Origin: Deltaproteobacteria bacterium
GTDB taxonomy: Bacteria > Myxococcota_A > Polyangia > Haliangiales > JADYYK01
DNA length: 48,834 nucleotides
Reading direction: 5' to 3'
Assembly: GCA_020853705.1 (NCBI GenBank)
Contig: JADYYK010000259.1
Location: forward strand, 1-48,834
A program made the translations under genes and the position numbers. Below, piece by piece: positions 1 to 12,782 of the stretch. The notes under the pieces are model-generated. The model was not told the DNA's origin, searched no databases, and worked only from the letters and a program-made list of their open reading frames with translations. The stretch's first letter is position 1. Each line of letters starts with the position of its first letter.

Positions 1-862
<862 letters not shown>

Positions 863-870
863 CAGCAAGG

Positions 871-897
871 AGTATGCGCCGCCTCCGGGGCTGTCAA
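871..897 (-). promoter_or_regulatory. Candidate sigma70-type promoter of the mutase gene
   Basis: On the minus strand a perfect TTGACA (892-897) is followed after 15 bp by CATACT (871-876, four of six matches to TATAAT). The predicted start of transcription falls about 0-3 bases before the ATG at 862, so a leaderless transcript is possible. The short spacer weakens the call. Confidence 0.35.
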
Positions 898-902
898 GCA
901 AC

Positions 903-1466
903 CTACACGGCGGTCGCCAGCTCCCGCTTCAGATACGTCCGCGCGCGATACGCCCGGGTCTTCACCGTCGACACATTCAGCCCCAGCTGGCGCGCGATCT
1001 CGGTCTCGGTGTAGCCCTCGAAGAAGCGCATCATGAAGATGCGCCCGTACTTGTCGCCCATGTCGTCGAGGTGGTGGTGGGCCAGCGCGGCGGCCTCCGC
1101 GCCGCCGACGTCGTCCTCGGGGCTGGGGCCGGGGGCGATGGGCTCGACCCCGCGCGGCTCGTTGCCCACGGCCTCACCGAGCGCCAGGGTCAGCACCTGC
1201 GGGGTGCGCCGACGCTTGCGCAGGTGCATCAGCGAGGTCGTCGCGGCGATGCGGTACAGCCAGGTGGTGTAGCGCGAGGCGCCGCGGAACGAGGCGCGAT
1301 GGCGGTACGCCAGCAGCATCGCGTCCTGGGTCACGTCGGCCGCCTCGTCCTCGTCCTTGACGTACTTCATGGCGACCGAGAAGACATAGTCGCGCTCCTT
1401 GGCGCCGAAGCGGACCGGGTCAGGAGAGCTCGTCTGCACAAAGGGCCGGGTCTCGGTTGCGTTCAT
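903..1466 (-). CDS. ECF-family RNA polymerase sigma factor
   Basis: A 187-residue sigma-70 family factor of the extracytoplasmic-function type: only region 2 and region 4 are present. Region 2 spans roughly residues 20-85 (DEDEAADVTQDAMLLAYRH, then TTWLYRIAATTSLMHLRKRRR, the core-binding and -10 recognition helices). Region 4 spans about 130-182 (GYTETEIARQLGLNVSTVKTR helix-turn-helix). The linker is acidic and Pro/Gly-rich. The start is well supported by GGGAGG eight bases upstream of ATG 1466. No anti-sigma gene is adjacent; the neighbours are the acyl-CoA mutase (40 bp downstream, same strand) and a divergent histidine kinase, so its signal is not evident. The upstream region carries a cluster of GTCC/GGAC dyads. 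Confidence 0.9.
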   Translation of the reverse strand: MNATETRPFVQTSSPDPVRFGAKERDYVFSVAMKYVKDEDEAADVTQDAMLLAYRHRASFRGASRYTTWLYRIAATTSLMHLRKRRRTPQVLTLALGEAVGNEPRGVEPIAPGPSPEDDVGGAEAAALAHHHLDDMGDKYGRIFMMRFFEGYTETEIARQLGLNVSTVKTRAYRARTYLKRELATAV

Positions 1467-1541
1467 CTCGAACCTCCCGGGCAGCTGGCACTGCGAACCA
1501 TGTGCCGACGCGCGTTTTGCGCGATTTCAAGCACCTGGGGG

Positions 1542-1613
1542 CTGTCCGCCCCGGACAGCTGTCCGGATGGCTGGACAGATCCCCGTCCGGCCGGACACTT
1601 TGTCGCTGGACAG
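1542..1613. promoter_or_regulatory. Cluster of four TGTCC/GGACA dyads between divergent regulators
   Basis: Four adjacent inverted repeats lie in the 233-bp region between the ECF sigma gene and the receiver-kinase gene. They are CTGTCCG-3 bp-CGGACAG (1542-1558), CTGTCC-8 bp-GGACAG (1559-1578), the palindrome GTCCGGCCGGAC (1585-1596), and TGTC-4 bp-GACA (1601-1612). The shared core suggests a cooperative operator for one dimeric regulator; the NtrC-family protein encoded at 2869-4281 is an obvious candidate. The binding protein is inference. Confidence 0.55.
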
Positions 1614-1699
1614 TGCGACGTTCCGTTACCCGCACGCGCCAGCCTTGCGCCGTTCCCAGTGCGTGGACGCCATGGCCGGCGGCGTGGTAACCCTCGCGC

Positions 1700-2868
1700 G
1701 TGGCCGATGTGGTCTACCTGGTCGACGACGACCCTCTGGTGACCCGCAGCCTGTCGACCGCGCTGCGCCTGGAGTCGCCCTGGGAGGTCCACGCCTACGA
1801 GTCGCCCACCGAGGCGCTGGCGGCGCTGACCGGGGACGCTGCGGCGCGCGGCCCGGCGCCCGATGTCGTCATCTCGGACTTCAAGATGCCGGGCATGGAC
1901 GGCCTGACCCTGCTGCGGGCGGTGCGCGCGGCGCACCCCGACGCCGTCCTGATGCTGCTGACGGGCTTCGCCGACAAGGACGCCGCGATCACCGCGATCA
2001 ACCAGGTCGGGATCTGGCAGTTCGTCGAAAAGCCATGGGATCTCGGGGATCTCTTGCACAAGATCCAGACCGGTCTGGACAAGCGCCGGCTGGCGCGCGA
2101 GCTCGCCACGGCGCACACCGAGCTGTCGCGCCGCAACGCCGAGCTGTCGCGGTCCCTCGAGGAGCTGGGCCGCGCGCAGGCGCGCCTGGTCGAGACCGAG
2201 CGCCTGGCCGCGGTCGGTCGCGTGGTGTCCGGCCTGGCGCACGAGCTGGGCAACCAGCTGTCCCTGGTCGGCTATGCCGAGCCCATCGCGCGTCGCGCTC
2301 GTGAGCGGGGCGACGCCGAGACCCTGGAATATGCCGAGATCTTGGTCGCGACCCAGCGCCGCCTGATGGCCATGGTGGGCGAGATCAAGGACTTCGCCCG
2401 CGAGCGCGGCGCCGCCTATGTGCGCGAGCCGCTGGATGTCGCCGCCGTGGTCGACGAGGCGCTGGCCATGCTGCGCTATGACGGCGAGGTGCGCCGGGTG
2501 CGCCTGCGCCGCGTCGAGGGCGGGCATCCCATCGCGGTGGGCCACGCGGGCAAGCTGTCGCAGGTGCTGATCAACCTGGTGCGCAACGCCGCCCAGGCCA
2601 GCCCCGACGGCGCCGAGGTCGTGGTCAGCCTGCGCGAGAGCGCGACCGGGACCGACCTCGTGGTCGAGGACCATGGCGTCGGCATGACGCCCGAGGTGCT
2701 GGCGCGCATCGGCGAGCCCTTCTTCACCACCAAGGGCGAGCGCGGCACCGGCCTCGGCCTCGGGATCGCGCGCCGGATCGTGGACGAGCACGGCGGCCAG
2801 CTCGAGGTGCGCTCGCAGGCCGGGCAGGGCACCACGGTGACCGTGCACCTGCCACCGCTGGGCCGGGC

Positions 2869-2872
<4 letters not shown>
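1700..2872 (+). CDS. Receiver-histidine kinase (REC-HisKA-HATPase)
   Basis: A 390-residue cytosolic signalling protein with the receiver domain first. Residues 4-120 form a receiver with acidic pocket D10/D11, phosphoacceptor D60 (VISDFKMPGMDG), T88 and K111-P112. A coiled coil (about 128-168, RRNAELSRSLEELGRAQARL) leads into a HisKA domain with phosphoacceptor H181 in LAHELGNQLS, slightly divergent from the usual HELNNPL. The ATPase domain has the N box (LINLVRNAAQ, about 290-299), DHGVGM (324-329), EPFFTT and GTGLGLG (349-355). No membrane segment or sensor domain is present, so input probably arrives as phosphorylation of the receiver. GTG start at 1700; the stop overlaps the next gene (ATGA), implying translational coupling with the NtrC-type regulator, its probable phosphotransfer partner. 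Confidence 0.92.
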
Positions 2873-4281
<1,409 letters not shown>

Positions 4282-4293
4282 TAGGTTCTGGGC

Positions 4294-4668
4294 ATGGCGT
4301 TCGAGCCCGTGGCGCGCACCTCACAGCTCAAGGTGGGGGAGTGCCGCATCGTCGAGATGGGCAGCCACGGCGGCCCCACGGCGCCGCGGCGGATCGCCCT
4401 GTACCGCCTGGCCGACGGCTTCTATGCCACCCAGAATGAGTGTGTGCACCGCGGCGGTGAGCTGGGTGACGGCATCGTCTCGGGCGGCAGCCACGTGGTC
4501 TGTCCGCTGCACCAGTGGCGCTTCGACATCCGCACCGGGGCCTGCGAGGTCGCGCCCGGCACCTGCATCCGCACCTACCCGGTCAAGATCGAGGCCGACG
4601 TCATCATGATCGACCTCGACGGCGGCACCCCGGCGGTGCTGGCCCTGCCGCCTGACCAGGACGACTGA
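4294..4668 (+). CDS. Rieske-type [2Fe-2S] ferredoxin
   Basis: A 124-residue small Rieske protein, length typical of soluble ferredoxins related to NirD and dioxygenase ferredoxins. The cluster ligands are visible as C50-x-H52 (ECVHRGGELGDG) and C70-x-x-H73 (VVCPLHQWRFD). No signal peptide or membrane anchor, so it should act in the cytosol as an electron carrier for an unidentified oxygenase or reductase; no such partner is next to it. It begins 12 bp after the NtrC-type regulator and ends 27 bp before the isocitrate dehydrogenase, consistent with one transcript. Confidence 0.9.
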   Translation: MAFEPVARTSQLKVGECRIVEMGSHGGPTAPRRIALYRLADGFYATQNECVHRGGELGDGIVSGGSHVVCPLHQWRFDIRTGACEVAPGTCIRTYPVKIEADVIMIDLDGGTPAVLALPPDQDD

Positions 4669-4695
4669 ACCCGCGACGCTCGAGGACCCGACCCG

Positions 4696-5733
<1,038 letters not shown>

Positions 5734-5762
5734 CCGCGCGCGGGCCGGCGGCGGCAGGTCGC

Positions 5763-6602
5763 TCAGCCGGCGGGGGGGGCAGGGCAGCGGCCGGTGGTGC
5801 GCACGGTGCAGCTGCCCTTGCTGCACATGACCTTGGCCTCGCAGCCAGGAGGCGCGCCGCCGCTGCACTTGTGGGCGCGACAGTCGACGTCCTTGAGCGA
5901 GCAGGCGCGCTCCTGCGCGGCGCGGCGGGCCGCCGCGGCCGCCTTGTCGAGGGCGACGAAGGGGAACGCCGGGCCGCAGTCGCCACAGCAGCTGAAGGCA
6001 GTGGCCAGGGCGCAGTCGTCCGCCGTGGCGCAGGCCGGCGGCGGCGGGGTGGTGCCCACGGTGGCGGGCAAGCAGCTGGCGCTGGCGACGACGACGCAGC
6101 GGCCCCGCTGACAGCGCGGGATGAGGACGCAGGACGGATCGGTGTGGACCCTGGGGCCCGAGCAGTGGACCGCGTCGCAGTCCATGTCGACCCGGCTGCA
6201 CATGCGGGCGAGGTCGCGGCTGCGCCGGGTCTGGGTGCGCTTCGAGATGGCGGCGAAGGGCTGCGACAGGCCGCAGCTGCCACAGCAGCTGTCCTCGGTC
6301 GCCAGGACACAGTCGCTGTTCCGGGCGCAGGTCAGCTCGGCCTTCTTGTAGCCGGGGGGCGTGGGCAGGACGGAGGCGGGCCGGGGCGCGGGGGCCGCGG
6401 CGGCGCCCGCCGGAGTCGGCAGCGGCAGCGGCGTCGGCAGCGGCGTCGGTGACGGCAGCGGCGTCGGTGACGGCAGCGGCGTCGGTGACGGGGACGGCGG
6501 CGGCGGCGACGGCGACGGCGACGGCGCGGACGGAGCAGCGACGGCGAGGCCCACCAGCAGCGCGCCACAGAGCAGTCCCAGCACCCACCCGCGCAGCGTC
6601 AT
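5763..6602 (-). CDS. Secreted protein with duplicated 12-cysteine module
   Basis: A 279-residue protein I do not recognise. Residues 1-22 are a signal peptide (GLLCGALLVGLAVAAP). Residues 24-80 are a Pro/Ser/Thr linker built from PSPTPL repeats. Two homologous cysteine-rich modules follow: cysteines at 92, 98, 106, 107, 110, 135, 142, 147, 158, 164, 169, 177 and again at 191, 197, 205, 206, 209, 234, 241, 246, 254, 260, 265, 273. The first eight spacings are identical and only one gap differs, by three residues. Each module begins with a C-x5-C and an SCCGxCG motif and ends xGxC(V/T)V. The even cysteine count suggests six disulfides per module in the periplasm or outside. It follows dnaJ by 58 bp, on the same strand. 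Confidence 0.82.
   Translation of the reverse strand: MTLRGWVLGLLCGALLVGLAVAAPSAPSPSPSPPPPSPSPTPLPSPTPLPSPTPLPTPLPLPTPAGAAAAPAPRPASVLPTPPGYKKAELTCARNSDCVLATEDSCCGSCGLSQPFAAISKRTQTRRSRDLARMCSRVDMDCDAVHCSGPRVHTDPSCVLIPRCQRGRCVVVASASCLPATVGTTPPPPACATADDCALATAFSCCGDCGPAFPFVALDKAAAAARRAAQERACSLKDVDCRAHKCSGGAPPGCEAKVMCSKGSCTVRTTGRCPAPPAG
6441..6490. repeat. 18-bp tandem repeat encoding the Pro/Ser/Thr linker
   Basis: The unit CGGCGTCGGTGACGGCAG occurs at 6441-6458 and 6459-6476, with a partial third copy from 6477; more degenerate copies flank it. It is in frame within the secreted cysteine-rich protein and encodes six-residue PSPTPL units, so linker length may vary between strains. Confidence 0.8.
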
Positions 6603-6617
6603 CGACCCAGGATACCT

Positions 6618-6650
6618 CAGCCGCGCGGCTGCTGATCTCCGCCGCGCGGC
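6618..6650. other. Paired palindromes between dnaJ-like and cysteine-rich genes
   Basis: A perfect 14-bp palindrome CAGCCGCGCGGCTG (6618-6631) is followed by the 10-bp palindrome GCCGCGCGGC (6641-6650), sharing the core CCGCGCGG; the dnaJ-like stop region (from 6661) carries a third partial copy. They may terminate or attenuate transcription between the two genes. No T-run is present. Confidence 0.4.
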
Positions 6651-6660
6651 GCGGTCGATC

Positions 6661-7677
6661 TCAGCCGCGCTGGGGCTTGACCGGGGCGCGCCTGGAGAAC
6701 TCGCGCAGCAGGCGGGCGGCCTCCTCGTCGACCGCCTTGGGCACCTGGATCATGATGCGGGCGTAGAGATCGCCGCGCTCGTCGCTCTTGGCGCCCTTGA
6801 AGGCGCCCTTGCCGCGCAGGCGCAGGCGCGCCCCGCTCGAGGTCCCCGGCGGCACCGAGAGGGACGCGCGCCCCTCCAGGGTCTGCACGTCGACCTTGGC
6901 GCCCAGCACGGCCTCCTCCACGGTCAGCGGCAGGTCGACGGTGAGGTCGTCGCCCTGGCGGGTGAACAGCGAGTGAGGCTTCCACTTGATGCGCAGCAGC
7001 AGGTCGCCGGCGCCGCCGCGGCCGGGCTCGCCCTTGCCGGCCAGGCGCATGGTGGCGCCGTCCTGGATGCCGGGTGGGATCTTCACCGTCAGGGTGTCCT
7101 TGCCCAGGGTGAAGGTCATCTTGCCGCCCAGCGCGGCGGTCTCGAGGTCGACCTCCAGGGTCGCCTCCACGTCGGCGCCGACGCGGGCGCGGCGCGGACC
7201 GGCCTCGTCGCCGTCGGCGCCGCCGAGGTCACTGAAGAAGTCGAAGCCGGGCGCGGGGCCACGGCGCCCGCCGCCACCGCCGCCACCGCCGCCGCGCGAG
7301 CGGAAGAACTGCTCGAACACCGAGGGGTCGAAGCCGGCGCCGCCGCCGGGCCCACCGCCCGCGCCGGAGGTGCTCCAGGTGTACTGCCCGCCGGGGAAGC
7401 CGCCCGCGAAGCCCCCCTGGCCGCCGGGGCCACCCCCTGCGCCCGCGCCCGCGAACGGGTTCGAGCGCATGGCGTCGTACTCGGTGCGGCGCTTGTCGTC
7501 ACCGACGGTCTCGTAGGCCTCCGAGACCTCCTTGAACTTGGCGGTCTTGTCCTTGTCACCGCCGGTGACGTCGGGGTGCAGCTTGCGCGCGAGCTTGCGG
7601 TACGCCTTCTTGATGTCTTCGGCCGAGGCGTCCTTGGCGACGCCGAGGACCTTGTAGTAGTCCTTCACCGGGGGCAT
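6661..7677 (-). CDS. DnaJ/CbpA-like Hsp40 co-chaperone (no zinc finger)
   Basis: A 338-residue J-domain protein. Residues 5-70 are a J domain with the Hsp70-stimulating HPD (RKLHPDVTGG). A long Gly/Phe-rich region (about 73-155, including a run of nine Gly) follows, and then the two beta-sandwich peptide-binding domains (DVEATLEVDLETAALGG, IPPGIQDGATMRLAGKG, VPPGTSSGARLRLRGKG). The four CxxCxGxG zinc repeats of type I DnaJ are absent, which places it with CbpA-type class II proteins. It starts 17 bp after the clpB stop with a GAGAGGA ribosome-binding site, so the two are probably one operon; it would deliver aggregated clients to DnaK and the ClpB disaggregase. Confidence 0.92.
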   Translation of the reverse strand: MPPVKDYYKVLGVAKDASAEDIKKAYRKLARKLHPDVTGGDKDKTAKFKEVSEAYETVGDDKRRTEYDAMRSNPFAGAGAGGGPGGQGGFAGGFPGGQYTWSTSGAGGGPGGGAGFDPSVFEQFFRSRGGGGGGGGGRRGPAPGFDFFSDLGGADGDEAGPRRARVGADVEATLEVDLETAALGGKMTFTLGKDTLTVKIPPGIQDGATMRLAGKGEPGRGGAGDLLLRIKWKPHSLFTRQGDDLTVDLPLTVEEAVLGAKVDVQTLEGRASLSVPPGTSSGARLRLRGKGAFKGAKSDERGDLYARIMIQVPKAVDEEAARLLREFSRRAPVKPQRG

Positions 7678-7694
7678 GTCAGGGTCCTCTCAGG

Positions 7695-10382
<2,688 letters not shown>

Positions 10383-10388
10383 GCCGGC

Positions 10389-10416
10389 AAGGTAACCAGC
10401 GTCACCAAGTCGTCAA
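10389..10416 (-). promoter_or_regulatory. Candidate clpB promoter
   Basis: On the minus strand TTGACG (10411-10416), a 16-bp spacer, then TACCTT (10389-10394). The expected transcription start is at or next to the clpB ATG (10382), which would give a leaderless mRNA. No sigma32-type CCCCAT element is seen. Confidence 0.35.
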
Positions 10417-10453
10417 TGGAGGGAAGCGCGCAGACGGTGCGGGGAGGCGCAGA

Positions 10454-10495
10454 CGGATCCGGAAACGGAGACGGATCCGGATCCGGAAGCGGAAT
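10454..10495. repeat. CGGANN hexamer tract (7 units) behind the TatT-like gene
   Basis: Seven perfect tandem hexamers CGGANN (CGGATC, CGGAAA, CGGAGA, CGGATC, CGGATC, CGGAAG, CGGAAT) lie just beyond the terminator hairpin of the minus-strand gene at 10530. Related tracts sit at 12693-12714 and 25309-25368, also behind minus-strand gene ends. In the mRNA they read as C-rich NNTCCG repeats. Confidence 0.8.
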
Positions 10496-10500
10496 AGCCT

Positions 10501-10525
10501 CCTCGAAACGCGAAGCGTTTCGAGG
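10501..10525 (-). terminator. Terminator-like hairpin of the TatT-like gene
   Basis: A perfect 11-bp stem, CCTCGAAACGC and its complement, closes a 3-base loop five bases beyond the stop at 10530-10532. No U-run follows; instead a C-rich hexamer tract does. The fold is strong, but intrinsic termination without U's is uncertain. Confidence 0.6.
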
Positions 10526-10529
10526 GGGG

Positions 10530-11444
10530 CTAGAACAGGTCGTCGATCTTGTCCATGAGGCGCTTGGCCTTGGCCTTCTCGACCTTGTTCTCGGCGGTGA
10601 CCTCGGGGATGGCGTTGTCGGGGACCGAGAGGACGAACTCGAGCTCCTTCTTGAACAGGTCCTTGTCCTGGCGCTTGGTGGCGTAGAACTCGGCCAGAAG
10701 GACGTGGGTCGACAGGTAGTAAGGATAGCGCTCGGTGGCCTTCTTGAAGTGCTCCAGGCTCTTGTCGAGGTCGCCACCGGCGAAGGCGGGGGCGATGGCG
10801 TAGAAGGCGCCGAAATAGCGGTCGGCCGCGGCATAGAAGTAGTCGGCGTTGAGGTCGGCGACCCGGGTGACCACCTTGAAGATGCGATCCTTGTTCTTGA
10901 GCCGGGTGGCGAAGCCCATGGCGTTCGACCACTTGCCGAGGTTGGTGGCGTACCAGTACAGCGGGCCCACGCCGGGCTCGCCGATGACCTCGACGGCGTC
11001 CTCGACCTTGGTGCCGGCGCGCACCCGGGCCGCGAAGTCGTCGGAGTAGGCCGCCAGCGCCTTCTCGGCGAAGGTCACGCCCTGGTTGTGCAGCTCGAGG
11101 TACTCCTTGCGCTTGGTCGGCTCGAACTGCAGGAAGCCGTCGGCGATGTAGTAGGCCGCGCGCGAGGCCATGGTCCACGACTCCCAGTCGGCCGGCTGCA
11201 GGGTGGCGGCCTCCTGGTACTTGGCCAGCGCGACCTCGGCCTTGGCGACGTCGTCACGCACCGCCCAGGCCGCGGCGGCGTCCTTCCTGGCGGCCTCGTA
11301 CTGGGCCAGCTGCGGGCCGGTCAGCTCGACGCGCTTGACCCGGGTGTCGAACCCGCTGGCGCGCTTGGCGGCGCAACCCGCCAGCGAGAGCGCGAACGTC
11401 GCGGTGAGCAGGCTGGCGGCGAGCAGCAACTTCATCGGCTTCAT
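10530..11444 (-). CDS. TRAP-transporter TatT-like periplasmic lipoprotein
   Basis: A 304-residue lipoprotein: signal peptide with lipobox LAGC, cysteine 24. The helical body resembles the TatT component (T component of TRAP-associated proteins, known as a trimeric TPR-like lipoprotein): GPLYWYATNLGKWSNAMG, LNADYFYAAADRYFGAFYAI, FAGGDLDKSLEHFKKAT and YPYYLSTHVLLAEFYATKRQ. TatT is proposed to pair with a substrate-binding protein (TatP) for ligand hand-over to a TRAP permease; no permease or TatP gene is in the window, so the role is inferred from family alone. The ATG at 11444 is chosen for the signal peptide and GGAGA upstream; the frame stays open far upstream but without sense. It ends with a strong hairpin. 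Confidence 0.78.
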   Translation of the reverse strand: MKPMKLLLAASLLTATFALSLAGCAAKRASGFDTRVKRVELTGPQLAQYEAARKDAAAAWAVRDDVAKAEVALAKYQEAATLQPADWESWTMASRAAYYIADGFLQFEPTKRKEYLELHNQGVTFAEKALAAYSDDFAARVRAGTKVEDAVEVIGEPGVGPLYWYATNLGKWSNAMGFATRLKNKDRIFKVVTRVADLNADYFYAAADRYFGAFYAIAPAFAGGDLDKSLEHFKKATERYPYYLSTHVLLAEFYATKRQDKDLFKKELEFVLSVPDNAIPEVTAENKVEKAKAKRLMDKIDDLF

Positions 11445-11493
11445 GCGGGGCGTCTCCTGGCGTGGCGTAGTAGATGGCGGCGAGCTGCGGCAA

Positions 11494-11522
11494 AGGACAC
11501 CACGCGCCCCGCGCGCTGTCAA
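11494..11522 (-). promoter_or_regulatory. Candidate promoter of the TatT-like gene
   Basis: On the minus strand a perfect TTGACA (11517-11522), 17-bp spacer, then TGTCCT (11494-11499, three of six to TATAAT). The leader would be about 43 bases and contains GGAGA before the ATG at 11444. The 96-bp region is shared with the divergent gene at 11541. Confidence 0.45.
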
Positions 11523-11540
11523 ACGTGGTAGATCTGGGCC

Positions 11541-12689
11541 GTGGCGGGCGACGATCCGAATCGACCGAAGTTCGTGCAGTCGAGCACCCAGGTCACCGCG
11601 GTGGTGCCCCCGGCCCGCCGCACCCCGGCGACCGGCATCCCGGTCGCGACGCCGCTGGCGCCGGCCTACAACGCGCCGCCCATCGACGAGGCCGCGCTGG
11701 CTGCGCTGCCGCCGCCGCTGGAGAACCACGCCGCGGAGTTCGAGGTCACGGTCGGGCGCAACCTGACCGAGTCGCAGCCCGACCTCGGCGACCTGCTCAA
11801 GCAGTGCAGCGGCCTGACCTTCAGCCGCGGCCAGCTGGTCGCGGTGCACCAGCGCGCCGACTTCGTGGAGATGATCGACCCCGCGACCATGGCGCACCGG
11901 CGCGTCGAGCTGCCGCGCGGTGGCGCGCTGGCGGCGGCCGGGTTGCGCGCGGGCGCCGCGCTGGAGCTCGAGGCCGTGGTGGCGACCCGCGACTGGCGCG
12001 GCGACTTCTTGATGGCGTTCGGCGCCGGCACGCGCGTCGACGTGCAGCGCGTGGTGCGCATGCGCGTCGGCGCGGGCGAGCTGGATCTGTCGGTGGTCGA
12101 GGCCCAGCGGCTGTACCGCGCGCTGTGGGAGCTGCCTGGCCTGGCGACCTCCGCGCTCAACATCGAGGGCGCCGCGTGGCTCAAGCCGCAGGGCTCGCCG
12201 GCGGTGATCCGGCTGTGCCAGCGCGGCAACGGCAAGCCGCGCGGCAAGACCGACGCGACCAGCGCCACCGTCGACATCCGGCTCGATGTGCTGATCGCCT
12301 ACCTGGAGCGGGCGCGGCGCAACCCGGACGCCCAGATGGGCGACGACCTGGTCAACCTGCGGCGCTACAACCTGGGCGTCATGGGCGGCGTGCAGCTGGG
12401 CTTCTCGGACGCCTGCGGTATGCCCGACGGGCGCATGCTGTTCGTGGCCGTGGCCGAGAGCTGCGTCGATGTCGGCATCCCGGGGCGCAACTATGGCACC
12501 GCGCTGGGCGTGATCGACCACAAGGGGTTCGCGCGGGTGGCGCCCATCCGGGAGGCCAACGGCGAGCCCACCATGGCCAAGGGGTCGGCGCTCACCATCG
12601 ATGATGCCGGCTGCGTGTACGTGGCGCTGGGCGCGGGCGGCGGGGCGGCGCCGCGGCTGGTGCGGCTCGACATCACGGGCACGCTGTAG
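11541..12689 (+). CDS. Hypothetical protein, possible beta-propeller
   Basis: A 382-residue protein I cannot assign. GTG start at 11541, divergent from the TatT-like gene. Residues 1-60 are Pro/Ala/Thr-rich and probably disordered; there is no signal peptide. The rest alternates short beta-rich stretches (FSRGQLVAVHQRADFVEMID, ALELEAVVATRDWRGDFLMAF, GRMLFVAVAESCVDV, ALTIDDAGCVYVALG), reminiscent of blade-like repeats in propeller proteins such as the DUF6929 group. That resemblance is impression, not proof. It converges with the giant TPR gene; the shared 78-bp gap holds CGGANN units and 20-bp repeats. Confidence 0.7.
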   Translation: MAGDDPNRPKFVQSSTQVTAVVPPARRTPATGIPVATPLAPAYNAPPIDEAALAALPPPLENHAAEFEVTVGRNLTESQPDLGDLLKQCSGLTFSRGQLVAVHQRADFVEMIDPATMAHRRVELPRGGALAAAGLRAGAALELEAVVATRDWRGDFLMAFGAGTRVDVQRVVRMRVGAGELDLSVVEAQRLYRALWELPGLATSALNIEGAAWLKPQGSPAVIRLCQRGNGKPRGKTDATSATVDIRLDVLIAYLERARRNPDAQMGDDLVNLRRYNLGVMGGVQLGFSDACGMPDGRMLFVAVAESCVDVGIPGRNYGTALGVIDHKGFARVAPIREANGEPTMAKGSALTIDDAGCVYVALGAGGGAAPRLVRLDITGTL

Positions 12690-12692
12690 CGC

Positions 12693-12714
12693 CGGACGGA
12701 GCCGGAGACGGACG
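12693..12714. repeat. Short interrupted CGGANN tract
   Basis: Three CGGANN hexamers (CGGACG at 12693, CGGAGA at 12703, CGGACG at 12709) with a 4-base interruption, between the 20-bp repeats behind the giant TPR gene and the end of the convergent gene. Same family as the tracts at 10454-10495 and 25309-25368. Confidence 0.55.
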
Positions 12715-12716
12715 TC

Positions 12717-12773
12717 CGAGCTGGCTTTCAGCCGTTCGAGCTGGCTTTCAGCCGTTCGAGCTGGCTTTCAGCC
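12717..12773. repeat. 20-bp tandem repeat, nearly three copies, at the end of the TPR gene
   Basis: The unit CGAGCTGGCTTTCAGCCGTT occurs at 12717-12736 and 12737-12756, with a 17-base third copy at 12757-12773. The third copy contains the stop codon of the minus-strand TPR gene (12768-12770). Each unit holds a small dyad GGCT-TTC-AGCC. The copies are contiguous with no unique spacers, so this is not CRISPR. Confidence 0.85.
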
Positions 12774-12782
12774 AGCTCGAAC
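12754..12782 (-). terminator. Hairpin with the TPR-gene stop codon at its loop
   Basis: A perfect 13-bp stem (12754-12766 with 12770-12782) and a 3-base loop. In the minus-strand mRNA the 5' arm is the last coding codons, and the UGA (12770 down to 12768) sits at the loop; the 3' arm lies in the repeat. Two further repeat copies supply alternative 3' arms. It could serve the convergent gene ending at 12689 as well. Confidence 0.6.

Noticed and set aside
1486..1491. TGGCAC as half of a sigma54 promoter upstream of the kinase
   Set aside because: The required TTGC element at the proper distance is absent (ACCAT stands there).
6661..7677. DnaJ with a deleted zinc finger as a broken gene
   Set aside because: The domain order J, Gly/Phe, C-terminal beta domains is that of intact CbpA-type proteins.
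12717..12782. Possible CRISPR array (20-bp repeats)
   Set aside because: Copies are directly adjacent without spacers and one includes a gene's stop codon.
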